Shown here piece after piece: positions 1 through 5,556 of a DNA stretch of 11,987 nucleotides (its first letter is position 1; every line of letters begins with the position of its first letter). The stretch comes from Deltaproteobacteria bacterium (lineage in GTDB: Bacteria; Desulfobacterota; Desulfobulbia; Desulfobulbales; BM004). The notes beneath the pieces were generated by a model, which was not told the DNA's origin, searched no databases, and saw only the letters and a list, made by a program, of their open reading frames with translations. The position numbers and the translations under genes are program-made. The stretch spans positions 1 to 11,987 of the forward strand of contig JAFDCT010000274.1 of assembly GCA_019312695.1 (NCBI GenBank), given 5' to 3'.

Positions 1-383
1 CCGTGAACCAGTGTCCCTTTCTTATGGCCTGCAGCTGGATGGACTACAACACCAGGCGGCTTGGCAATTACAAGTATATCATTGTCTTCAAAAAGGACTT
101 CGAAAAAGACCTTCTCGGGTTCTATTGCCAACTGTTCAGGTGGAGGTATATTGACATCTATGGTGTCTCCGGCTTTTAACCTATTACCAGCCTTTCCAAA
201 ACCGTTGTTTACCCGGATAAAGCCCTCACGTATGAGTTTAGCCAAACGACTGCGGCTGACAGCCGGCAACATTTCAACAAGATAATGATCAAGTCTCTGC
301 CCTTCCCTATTATCCGGAACTATAAATGTTAGGGATTCGCTCTTTTTTAAAATATCTTGCGTTGCAAAATCAGTTTTTGCCAT
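1..383 (-). CDS. RluA/RluD-family 23S rRNA pseudouridine synthase, N-terminal part (cut by window edge)
   Basis: The reading frame starts at ATG 383 and is open to the left edge, giving 127 codons. Residues about 27-88 form an S4 RNA-binding domain (GQRLDHYLVEMLPAVSRSRL, then VNNGFGKAGNRLKAGDTI). The start of the catalytic domain follows: VLFEDNDILVIAKPPGVVVH and PAAGHKKGTLVH, typical of RluA-type enzymes that isomerise uridine to pseudouridine in ribosomal RNA. The catalytic Asp motif (HRLDKDTSG-like) would lie beyond the edge and cannot be checked. S4 plus RluA suggests RluC/RluD-like and not RluA itself, which lacks S4; the exact target uridines cannot be told. An in-frame TAG lies eight codons upstream and no other start is available, but the leader before ATG 383 shows no clear Shine-Dalgarno. 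It is the last visible gene of the leftward series, 330 bases beyond carD. Confidence 0.9.
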   Translation of the reverse strand, partial: MAKTDFATQDILKKSESLTFIVPDNREGQRLDHYLVEMLPAVSRSRLAKLIREGFIRVNNGFGKAGNRLKAGDTIDVNIPPPEQLAIEPEKVFFEVLFEDNDILVIAKPPGVVVHPAAGHKKGTLVH

Positions 384-713
384 GCTGGGGAAGTTAAATA
401 TCGCCTAAAACCTATCAACTGGACTCTTAGTATAAACTTTTAATAAATTCGTAGAGATATATCAAGTGAAAGGCCATGCATTTCGCCTGGTTTACTTTCT
501 GACAAAACAAACTTCAAAGGTATTATTGCGAGAAAAAACTGGTAAGTTTTAGTTAGGATTTTACTTTTACATATTTTCCGGCAATCAGTTTCTCATGATG
601 AGTATGCTGATTGCCGGAAAGCTGTATCTTCTGTTAAATTCTCTTCAATAAAACGAATTTTCGGGATAAGGCAGGGTGAATATTTCTCCAACAACTCGGG
701 AACTCTACGCAAT
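384..713. other. Gap between carD and the pseudouridine synthase gene
   Basis: This 330-base AT-rich stretch shows no supported gene. Its only clear structure is the long inverted repeat at 575-620, listed separately. A frame running out of the carD 3' end on the same strand (593-790) begins inside carD and has no recognisable domain, so I do not call it. Candidate promoter pieces for the synthase exist on the minus strand (TTGATA, then TATACT) but are not correctly spaced. Confidence 0.6.
575..620. repeat. Perfect 14-bp inverted repeat, strong hairpin without U-tract
   Basis: Arms TTTCCGGCAATCAG (575-588) and CTGATTGCCGGAAA (607-620) are exact reverse complements around an 18-base loop. The loop holds a second small dyad, CTCAT-G-ATGAG, at 592-602. 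It lies 94 bases past the carD stop. Neither strand has a T-run after the stem, so it is not a classical intrinsic terminator. It could protect the carD mRNA 3' end, act as a U-less terminator, or be a copy of a dispersed intergenic repeat. Confidence 0.85.
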
Positions 714-1193
714 TCATGAAAAAATCTGCTCAATCTTTTCTTCCACCTTGTCTTCTTCAGTCTGGTTGGCGATAGACAATTCCTTAACAAGAAGGCTTTT
801 AGCTGTATCCATCATCTTCCGCTCTCCATAAGACAAATCCTTGTCTTCCTGGAGCAGGTAGAGATCTCTCAAAACCGCAGCCACTTCAAAAACGGAACCT
901 GTTTTAATCTTTTCCATATATTCCCGGTAACGCCTGTTCCAGGTCTGTGTGCCAATTTCGACATCCTTTTCCTGCAGGATATCGAAAACATCGTTCACCT
1001 CTTTAGGAGAAATTATGCTGCGAAGACCCACATTTGTGCTCGTGGCTGTCGGGATCATTATTACCATGTTATTCTTAAGAATTTTCATGACATAAAAAGA
1101 TTGTTCATATTCGCCAACCTTTCTGTGCTCAATTGATTCGATCACACCTACACCATGAGCCGGATATACTGCCATTTGTCCTATATCAAACAC
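714..1193 (-). CDS. carD: CarD/CdnL-family RNA polymerase-binding transcription regulator
   Basis: The product has 159 aa, the usual length for CdnL/CarD proteins (about 160). The N-terminal RNA-polymerase-interaction domain (residues 1-65) opens with FDIGQMAVYPAHGVGVIE, the family signature. The helical C-terminal domain carries TWNRRYREYMEKI, where Trp85 matches the Trp that in CarD wedges the minor groove at the upstream edge of the -10 bubble, and LSYGERKMMDTAKSLLVKEL (residues 120-139). In characterised members the protein binds the RNA polymerase beta subunit and stabilises open complexes, notably at rRNA promoters. The start is GTG, supported by AAGGAGAG on the minus strand (about 1199-1206) at a good distance. 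It sits between pth and the pseudouridine synthase and appears to have its own promoter candidate (1298-1328). The family assignment is firm; the genes it regulates are not visible here. Confidence 0.95.
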   Translation of the reverse strand: MFDIGQMAVYPAHGVGVIESIEHRKVGEYEQSFYVMKILKNNMVIMIPTATSTNVGLRSIISPKEVNDVFDILQEKDVEIGTQTWNRRYREYMEKIKTGSVFEVAAVLRDLYLLQEDKDLSYGERKMMDTAKSLLVKELSIANQTEEDKVEEKIEQIFS

Positions 1194-1297
1194 ACTTTCT
1201 CTCCTTCAAGTCAAAATTACGCTACTTGCTCATTAAAAAATATTTAAAACCATAAGTGCAGCAGGTGACCCCGATGCGATTTACAAACGAAGAACTC

Positions 1298-1328
1298 ATT
1301 ATATAACACATTATTACAAAAAACTCAA
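1298..1328 (-). promoter_or_regulatory. Candidate sigma70 promoter for carD
   Basis: On the minus strand a perfect TATAAT (plus-strand ATTATA, 1298-1303) has TTGAGT (plus ACTCAA, 1323-1328) upstream with a 19-base spacer, which is long. Transcription would begin near 1291, leaving a leader of about 95 bases before the GTG. The region is AT-rich, so chance matches are likely; the -10 match is the stronger part. Confidence 0.35.
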
Positions 1329-1387
1329 AGTTTGGTTTTTTGAAGGTTCGACCTGGAGCTATCCTCGTGATTCAGCAAGAAAAATTT

Positions 1388-1954
1388 TTATCGCTTCTGG
1401 TTAATTGTCGTCATGGCCGCTGCAATTCCCTGCTGCAGAAAAATTCTTATCCCATCTGACACAACTGGCATTTTCCCCGCGATCACTTCTTTTTCATCAG
1501 GTTCAAATTTTCCTAATACATATTTTTCGGGGAGAATAGGAGTCGAAGGTCGCCCGATGCCGATCTTAATCCTGGAAAAGTTCTTTGTGCCCAGTTGTTC
1601 TATTATTGAACGGATTCCCTTGTGTCCGGCATCCCCACCACCTGAGACAATTTTTAGACGTCCAAATTCAATATCCAGGTCATCATGAAGAACAAGGATA
1701 TTTTCAGGCGGCAATTTATAATAATGAGCAGCCTGAGCCACTGGAGTGCCACTTAAGTTCATAAATGTTTCAGGTTTCAACAGAAGTACAGAAGCATTCC
1801 AGATGATTGCTTTTGCAGCCAGGGCCTTCCACTTGGAATCTGAAAGAACCAAGTTGTGTTCTGCCGCAAAATAATCCAGCATCATAAAACCGGCATTGTG
1901 CCTGGTGCCGGTATACTGTTGGCCCGGATTACCTAAACCGACAATCATAAACAT
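1388..1954 (-). CDS. pth: Peptidyl-tRNA hydrolase
   Basis: This cytosolic enzyme cleaves the ester bond of peptidyl-tRNAs that drop off the ribosome, recycling tRNA. From ATG 1954 it has 188 aa (E. coli Pth is 194). Visible signatures: IVGLGNPGQQYTGTRHNAGF with Asn9 and the catalytic His19; ETFMNLSG with Asn66; VLHDDLDIEFGRLK with Asp91; GGGDAGHKGIRSI with His111; and the C-terminal IGIGRP. The residue after His111 is Lys112, where E. coli has the substrate-contacting Asn114. The frame is open to TTG 2002, but ATG 1954 fits the family N-terminus and has AAGGA about 10 bases upstream, so the longer form is unlikely. It follows rplY, a common bacterial pairing, but a strong terminator (2009-2053) lies between them, so expression needs read-through or a promoter in the roughly 50-base gap. 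Confidence 0.95.
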   Translation of the reverse strand: MFMIVGLGNPGQQYTGTRHNAGFMMLDYFAAEHNLVLSDSKWKALAAKAIIWNASVLLLKPETFMNLSGTPVAQAAHYYKLPPENILVLHDDLDIEFGRLKIVSGGGDAGHKGIRSIIEQLGTKNFSRIKIGIGRPSTPILPEKYVLGKFEPDEKEVIAGKMPVVSDGIRIFLQQGIAAAMTTINQKR

Positions 1955-2008
1955 GGTATTGTTTTCCTTGGCGGAAATTCTTATTGCTTCCCCAATAATC
2001 AAGCTTTT

Positions 2009-2053
2009 TTAAAAAACAAAAAGGCCGGGATAAATATTCATTCTCCCGGCCTT
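2009..2053 (-). terminator. Rho-independent terminator after rplY
   Basis: A perfect 10-bp stem, AAGGCCGGGA (2021-2030) with TCCCGGCCTT (2044-2053), has a 13-base loop. Read on the minus strand it is followed at once by T-rich sequence (complement of 2009-2020, TTTGTTTTTTAA). It lies 31 bases past the rplY stop and immediately before pth. Confidence 0.92.
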
Positions 2054-2084
2054 CAATATTTTGTGAAGAATGATAACTGACTGA

Positions 2085-2774
2085 TTATTCCTCTGTTGAA
2101 GCAGCCGCTTCTTTTTCAACTTCAGCTTCCTCGGCTCCCTCTTCAGCTTCTGCGGCCTCAGCAGCTTCAGCCTCTTCAGCCTCAGCTTCTTCCTCCTCAA
2201 TCGTTTTGGAAGGTGCAACAACAGAAACGCAAACCCTGTCGAGCTCTTCTTCCAGCTCAACATTATCCGGTACTGCAAGGTCTCCGCAGGTGATACCGTG
2301 ACCTGTCAATTCCAGAGGTGTCACATCGACTGTGATGTTATCCGGAATGGCAAGCGGCATGCCTTTAACCTTAACGGTATGGGCGAGAATGTTCAATATA
2401 CCTCCCATGTCAACCCCTTTTGCCGTGCCGGTATAATTTACCGGAACTTCCAGGGTAATCTCCTTGTCCAGGTCAATCTCGAAAAAATCGACATGCAGAA
2501 TGGCATCTGTAATCGGATCAGTCTGGATATCCTTAATGAGCACATGATGCTTTTTGTTACCCTTTTCACCTTGAATATCAAGAGTCAACACAGCATTATG
2601 GCCATGAAGCCGCAAGAGTTCTCTGGTTAGGGTTTTAGAGTCCATGGCAAGAGCTATGGGCTCGGTTTTCTTCCCATACAGTATTGCGGGGGCATATCCA
2701 TTCTGCCGCAAGCGGTGTGTCGCTCCTTTACCGAAATCCTGCCGCATTGCGGCAGTCATATCTTGCTGAATCAT
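2085..2774 (-). CDS. rplY: 50S ribosomal protein L25, CTC/TL5 long form
   Basis: This 229-aa protein binds 5S rRNA in the large ribosomal subunit. Residues 1-95 are the L25 domain (RQDFGKGATHRLRQNGYAPA, ILYGKKTEPI, HHVLIKDIQTDPITDAILHVDFFEI). Residues about 100-187 form the TL5/CTC C-terminal beta domain (ITLEVPVNYTGTAKGVDMGG, PDNVELEEELDRVCVSVV). E. coli L25 has only the first domain (94 aa); the long form is related to the general stress protein Ctc of Bacillus. The last 37 residues are an almost pure Glu/Ala tail. ATG 2774 has an excellent Shine-Dalgarno (AAGGAGG, complement of 2783-2789). A short hairpin with seven U residues sits directly before that site (see 2790-2822). It is followed by a strong terminator and then pth, and preceded by prs. 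Confidence 0.96.
   Translation of the reverse strand: MIQQDMTAAMRQDFGKGATHRLRQNGYAPAILYGKKTEPIALAMDSKTLTRELLRLHGHNAVLTLDIQGEKGNKKHHVLIKDIQTDPITDAILHVDFFEIDLDKEITLEVPVNYTGTAKGVDMGGILNILAHTVKVKGMPLAIPDNITVDVTPLELTGHGITCGDLAVPDNVELEEELDRVCVSVVAPSKTIEEEEAEAEEAEAAEAAEAEEGAEEAEVEKEAAASTEE
2088..2198 (-). repeat. Low-complexity Glu/Ala codon tract encoding the acidic tail of L25
   Basis: The 3' end of rplY is built from GAA/GAG and GCT/GCA/GCC codons (EEEEAEAEEAEAAEAAEAEE and onwards, residues 193-229). Irregular CTTCAGC-like units recur on the plus strand. Acidic low-complexity tails are common and variable in CTC-type L25 proteins. Such tracts are prone to slippage, so the tail length probably varies among relatives. 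Confidence 0.8.
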
Positions 2775-2789
2775 CTTTGTTTCCTCCTT

Positions 2790-2822
2790 AAAAAAATACG
2801 ACCAGAATGATTGGCCGGGCCA
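2790..2822 (-). promoter_or_regulatory. Possible attenuator-like hairpin in the rplY leader
   Basis: On the minus strand GGCCA (complement of 2812-2816) can pair with TGGTC (complement of 2800-2804), with one G-U pair and a 7-base loop. GTA and seven Ts (complement of 2790-2796) follow, and then the AAGGAGG of rplY. The same GGCCA can instead fold with the neighbouring TGGCC (dyad 2812-2822), so the two hairpins exclude each other. The stem is short; this is suggestive only. Confidence 0.3.
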
Positions 2823-3011
2823 CCTGAAAAGAACTTATCCGCCAAATATTACCGCTACAAATCATAGATTTATGAAGCTTCGTTGCGGATGCAAAACTTT
2901 TTCCCTTTTCATGAGGATTGGTACCGGCAGCCTTCTGATCCAAATCACCAAGTCTGTTGTATTTGCCAAAAAAAAATTTTTATATATCTATCCCGATAAT
3001 ATTTAAACTAT

Positions 3012-3950
3012 TTAAACAAAAAGCGAACTCACTGAATCTTCCGAATGAATCCGGCTTATTGCCTCACCTAATAGCTGCGACACCGAAAGCACCTTAATTT
3101 TCTTACATTCCTTGGCGCTACCACGCAAAGGAATGCTGTTTGTCACAACCAGGGACTTGATATCGGAGGCTTCAAGCCGTTCAATGGCGGGTCCCGATAG
3201 TACGCCATGGGAACAGCAAGCATGTACTTCCACAGCACCAGCCTCTTTCAACATTGTTGCAGCATTGCAGAGGGTGCCCGCTGTATCTACCATGTCATCG
3301 AGCAAAACAGCAGTTTTGCCATTAACGTCACCAATGACATTCATGGCTTTAGACTCATTGGGGCGATCACGACGTTTGTCGATAATAGCCAAATCCGCTC
3401 TCAACCGCTTGGCAAAAGCCCGTGTCCTTTCCACGCCGCCTGCGTCAGGTGACACCATAACAACATTATTAAAGGTTTCATTTATATATTTAAGCAATAC
3501 AGGCGCTGCATAAAGGTGGTCAACAGGGATATTGAAGAAACCCTGGATCTGGCCGGCATGCAGATCCATGGACAGCACCCGCCGCACACCAACAACCATC
3601 AACATTTCAGCTACAACCTTCGCCGTAATGGGCACTCGCGGAGCCACTTTTCTGTCCTGCCGGGCATAACCGTAATACGGCAGCACGGCGGTAATTCTTC
3701 TGGCAGAGGCACGCCGCAGGGCATCAACCATGATGACAAGTTCCATCAGGTGATCGTTTACCGGAGGGCACGTTGGCTGGATGACAAATACATCCGTTCC
3801 CCTGACATTTTCTCCAATCTCAATGAAAATCTCACCGTCACTGAACCGTCTTACTTCGACTTTGGACAATGCGATCTTGAGGTATTCACATATCTCTCTT
3901 GCTAATTCAGGGTTGGCATTTCCGGAAAATACCTTGATAATGTTAGGCAT
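3012..3950 (-). CDS. prs: Ribose-phosphate pyrophosphokinase (PRPP synthetase, class I)
   Basis: It transfers pyrophosphate from ATP to ribose 5-phosphate to make PRPP, the precursor of purines, pyrimidines, NAD, histidine and tryptophan. The 312-aa length equals typical class I enzymes (315 in E. coli). Visible motifs: [15 protein letters not shown] at the N-terminus; [18 protein letters not shown] (34-51); the flexible-loop region [20 protein letters not shown] (91-110); [13 protein letters not shown] (127-139) with the metal-binding His131; [17 protein letters not shown]; and the PRPP-binding loop [13 protein letters not shown] (216-228). The start ATG 3950 fits the family N-terminus; its Shine-Dalgarno (AAGAG) is weak. 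It lies between tRNA-Gln and rplY, an order I recall from other deltaproteobacteria. A hairpin occupies its leader (3981-4020). The fused hisHF at the right of this window belongs to a pathway that consumes PRPP. Confidence 0.97.
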   Translation of the reverse strand: MPNIIKVFSGNANPELAREICEYLKIALSKVEVRRFSDGEIFIEIGENVRGTDVFVIQPTCPPVNDHLMELVIMVDALRRASARRITAVLPYYGYARQDRKVAPRVPITAKVVAEMLMVVGVRRVLSMDLHAGQIQGFFNIPVDHLYAAPVLLKYINETFNNVVMVSPDAGGVERTRAFAKRLRADLAIIDKRRDRPNESKAMNVIGDVNGKTAVLLDDMVDTAGTLCNAATMLKEAGAVEVHACCSHGVLSGPAIERLEASDIKSLVVTNSIPLRGSAKECKKIKVLSVSQLLGEAISRIHSEDSVSSLFV

Positions 3951-3980
3951 GACTCTTTTATTTTCTTTTTTTATTTAATC

Positions 3981-4020
3981 ACTGCCACAAAATATTCATT
4001 GCTCCCGCACCTGTGGCAGT
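3981..4020. repeat. Inverted repeat between tRNA-Gln and prs
   Basis: ACTGCCACA (3981-3989) and TGTGGCAGT (4012-4020) are perfect 9-bp arms around a 22-base loop. In the leftward transcript the hairpin begins 10 bases after the tRNA CCA end and ends about 30 bases before the prs start. The minus strand has A-rich sequence after it and no T-run, so it is not a classical terminator. It could guide tRNA 3' processing or stabilise the prs message. Confidence 0.7.
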
Positions 4021-4029
4021 CTGTTTTTC

Positions 4030-4104
4030 TGGCTGGGGCGGGAGGATTCGAACCTCCGAATGCAGGAACCAAAATCCTGTGTCTTACCGCTTGACGACGC
4101 CCCA
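4030..4104 (-). tRNA. tRNA-Gln, anticodon TTG
   Basis: The full cloverleaf is 75 bases with encoded CCA. The acceptor stem pairs TGGGGCG with CGCCCCA and the discriminator base is G73. The D arm has a 3-bp stem (GTC/GAC), usual for tRNA-Gln. The anticodon arm is CAGGA-TTTTGGT-TCCTG with TTG at positions 34-36. The variable loop is CATTC, and the T arm is GGAGG-TTCGAAT-CCTCC. The weak first pair with a 5' T (U1-A72) is typical of bacterial tRNA-Gln. It is embedded between ispE and prs on the same strand. Confidence 0.97.
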
Positions 4105-4112
4105 ATGTGCTC

Positions 4113-4141
4113 AATATACTTTAAAGCCGCCGGCATGTCTC
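4113..4141 (-). promoter_or_regulatory. Candidate promoter for tRNA-Gln
   Basis: On the minus strand GAGACA (complement of 4136-4141) and TATATT (complement of 4113-4118) are separated by exactly 17 bases, matching the sigma70 consensus at 4 of 6 and 5 of 6 positions. Initiation would fall one or a few bases before the mature tRNA 5' end (4104). The -35 overlaps one arm of a GTCTCA/TGAGAC dyad (4137-4142 and 4185-4190). Confidence 0.4.
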
Positions 4142-4228
4142 AGATGGACCCGGCTCCGGTCCGCAGCAAGTGGAACGATTTATTTGAGACCTGTAAATTT
4201 TTAATTATATATTTTTAACAAAAGACAA

Positions 4229-5125
4229 TCAAGGTATATACGGCCTGACAAGAAATACGTTCTTCCCATATTTTCTGGCAAAAAGCTCATAACTGTACTG
4301 CGCTTCTTCTTTTCCAGGAAATAAACCAAACACAGTCGGCCCACTGCCGCTCATGAGGGCTGCAGAAGCTCCGGCCTTTTTCAACTCCTTCTTTATGTCC
4401 CCTATCTCTGGATAGCGGCTTATTGAAACTGCTTCAAGATCGTTGCCAAATTCTTCAACTAATCCAGGGGAAACAACATGATAATCATTCGACCTGTTTC
4501 GACCCCGCGCTAAGATATATGGATTGGCGCACGATGTCAACGGGAAATTCTCATAGACCCATTTTGTTGAAAGAGCGAAACCCGGATTCACCAGGACAAT
4601 CCAGTAATCATGCAGGAGACCGGCTTCTTCAAGATTCTCGCCGATATTGGTAGCTGCTGCACTGGAGTAATCATGAACAAAGAACGGGACATCAGCCCCC
4701 AGCCTCAGCCCGATTTCCAGTAAACGGTCTCGCCCAAGGTTGACACCAAAAAGCCTGTCCAAACCAAGGAGTACTGCTGCAGCGTCACTGCTTCCACCTC
4801 CCAGCCCTGCTGCAACAGGTATATTCTTCTCCAGGATGATCCGAACACCGGGTGTTTTGCCGGTCGCTGAAAAAAAGGCCTCGGCAGCCCTGTAAACAAG
4901 ATTTTCCGGCCCCTCAGAAACCTTGCTTCCCTGACAGGAGAGCGAAATGGTTTTCCCATGCCTTGAAAAGCGCAAGATATCAAAAAGCGCAATCTTGAGC
5001 ATGACGCTTTCTATTTCATGATAGCCGTCCGGACGACGGTTCAGCACTTTTAAAAAAAGATTGATTTTAGCCGGTGCCTTCAGGCTAAGGCTTGAAGTCT
5101 CTGTTGTAAGCACGGCTTCTATCAC
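4229..5125 (-). CDS. ispE: 4-diphosphocytidyl-2-C-methyl-D-erythritol kinase
   Basis: IspE phosphorylates the 2-hydroxyl of CDP-ME, the fourth step of the MEP pathway to isoprenoid precursors, in the cytosol. It is a GHMP kinase of 298 aa (E. coli 283). Motif 1 is LKAPAKINLFLKVLNRRPDG with the catalytic Lys20. Motif 2 is the ATP-binding PVAAGLGGGSSDAAA (103-117). The catalytic Asp145 lies in RLGADVPFFV. Motif 3 is ALMSGSGPTVFG (256-267). The first possible start is GTG 5125. A second GTG at 5113 is also in frame, and neither has a convincing Shine-Dalgarno; an in-frame TAA lies 17 codons upstream and no ATG occurs before the conserved core. It follows the DUF1844 gene by 65 bases and precedes tRNA-Gln and prs, probably co-transcribed at least in part. 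Confidence 0.96.
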   Translation of the reverse strand: MIEAVLTTETSSLSLKAPAKINLFLKVLNRRPDGYHEIESVMLKIALFDILRFSRHGKTISLSCQGSKVSEGPENLVYRAAEAFFSATGKTPGVRIILEKNIPVAAGLGGGSSDAAAVLLGLDRLFGVNLGRDRLLEIGLRLGADVPFFVHDYSSAAATNIGENLEEAGLLHDYWIVLVNPGFALSTKWVYENFPLTSCANPYILARGRNRSNDYHVVSPGLVEEFGNDLEAVSISRYPEIGDIKKELKKAGASAALMSGSGPTVFGLFPGKEEAQYSYELFARKYGKNVFLVRPYIP

Positions 5126-5190
5126 AAAGGTGGCTGGACTAGTTGAAAGTTCTGGTAAGAATTGTTTAGAAAATTATTTAGGCACGATTC

Positions 5191-5511
5191 TTATTGTTTC
5201 TTTTCAGCCTTGGCTACATAACGCATCTTGAGATCGTAGATGACATGTTTTAAAAGATCCTGCTCCTCGCCATTTAAATTGCCTTTGGTTTTGTCTTCGA
5301 GCAGCTTCAGTGTATCAATGGTGTGTTTGGCCAGGACCAGGTCCTGATTTTTCTGGCCGGTTGCCGGATCACTTATTTCACCGAGATGAAAAAGGGCTGC
5401 GGTATTAAGAGACATGACAAATGCCGTAAAAGTAACCTCGGGCATAACACATTTGCCATCCTTTCTGACCTGACCTTCAGGGCACGAGTTGCATTCTTCG
5501 CTCTTTTCCAT
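5191..5511 (-). CDS. DUF1844 protein with a Cys-containing N-terminus
   Basis: This 106-aa protein has no known function. Residues about 25-100 match DUF1844: VTFTAFVMSLNTAALFHLGE, DPATGQKNQDLVLAKHTIDT, LKLLEDKTKGNLNGEEQDLL and DLKMRYV, predicted largely helical. The first 24 residues add a short segment with Cys7, Cys10 and Cys21 (CNSC, then CPEGQVRKDGKC-like spacing), which could bind a metal or form a disulphide; three cysteines alone do not make a classical zinc site. GTG 5520 is possible, but ATG 5511 is preferred because GAGGTGA (complement of 5517-5523) is an almost ideal Shine-Dalgarno for it. It is the middle gene of a serA, DUF1844, ispE series with short gaps (45 and 65 bases). No signal peptide or membrane span is visible. 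Confidence 0.88.
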   Translation of the reverse strand: MEKSEECNSCPEGQVRKDGKCVMPEVTFTAFVMSLNTAALFHLGEISDPATGQKNQDLVLAKHTIDTLKLLEDKTKGNLNGEEQDLLKHVIYDLKMRYVAKAEKKQ

Positions 5512-5516
5512 GCAAT

Positions 5517-5523
5517 TCACCTC
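5517..5523 (-). promoter_or_regulatory. Ribosome binding site that fixes the DUF1844 start
   Basis: Minus-strand GAGGTGA lies five bases before ATG 5511. It contains the alternative GTG 5520, which therefore serves as part of the binding site and is not the start. Confidence 0.75.
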
Positions 5524-5556
5524 ATTTTAGTACGGTTTCCACTTAGACGGTCTGGT

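Noticed and set aside
593..790. 65-codon minus-strand frame overlapping the carD 3' end
   Set aside because: It starts inside carD in another frame, has no ribosome binding site of its own that I can see, no known domain, and ends in the hairpin at 575-620. carD already has the normal family length, so a frameshifted extension is not needed.
2009..2293. Lys/Leu/Arg-rich and Gln/Pro-rich frames across the end of rplY, both strands
   Set aside because: These are shadows of the repetitive Glu/Ala codon tract read in other frames.
2954..3011. Possible AT-only terminator after prs (weak dyad around 2986-3003, then nine Ts on the minus strand)
   Set aside because: The stem is almost all A-T with a bulge and a tiny loop, so the structure is too weak to call.
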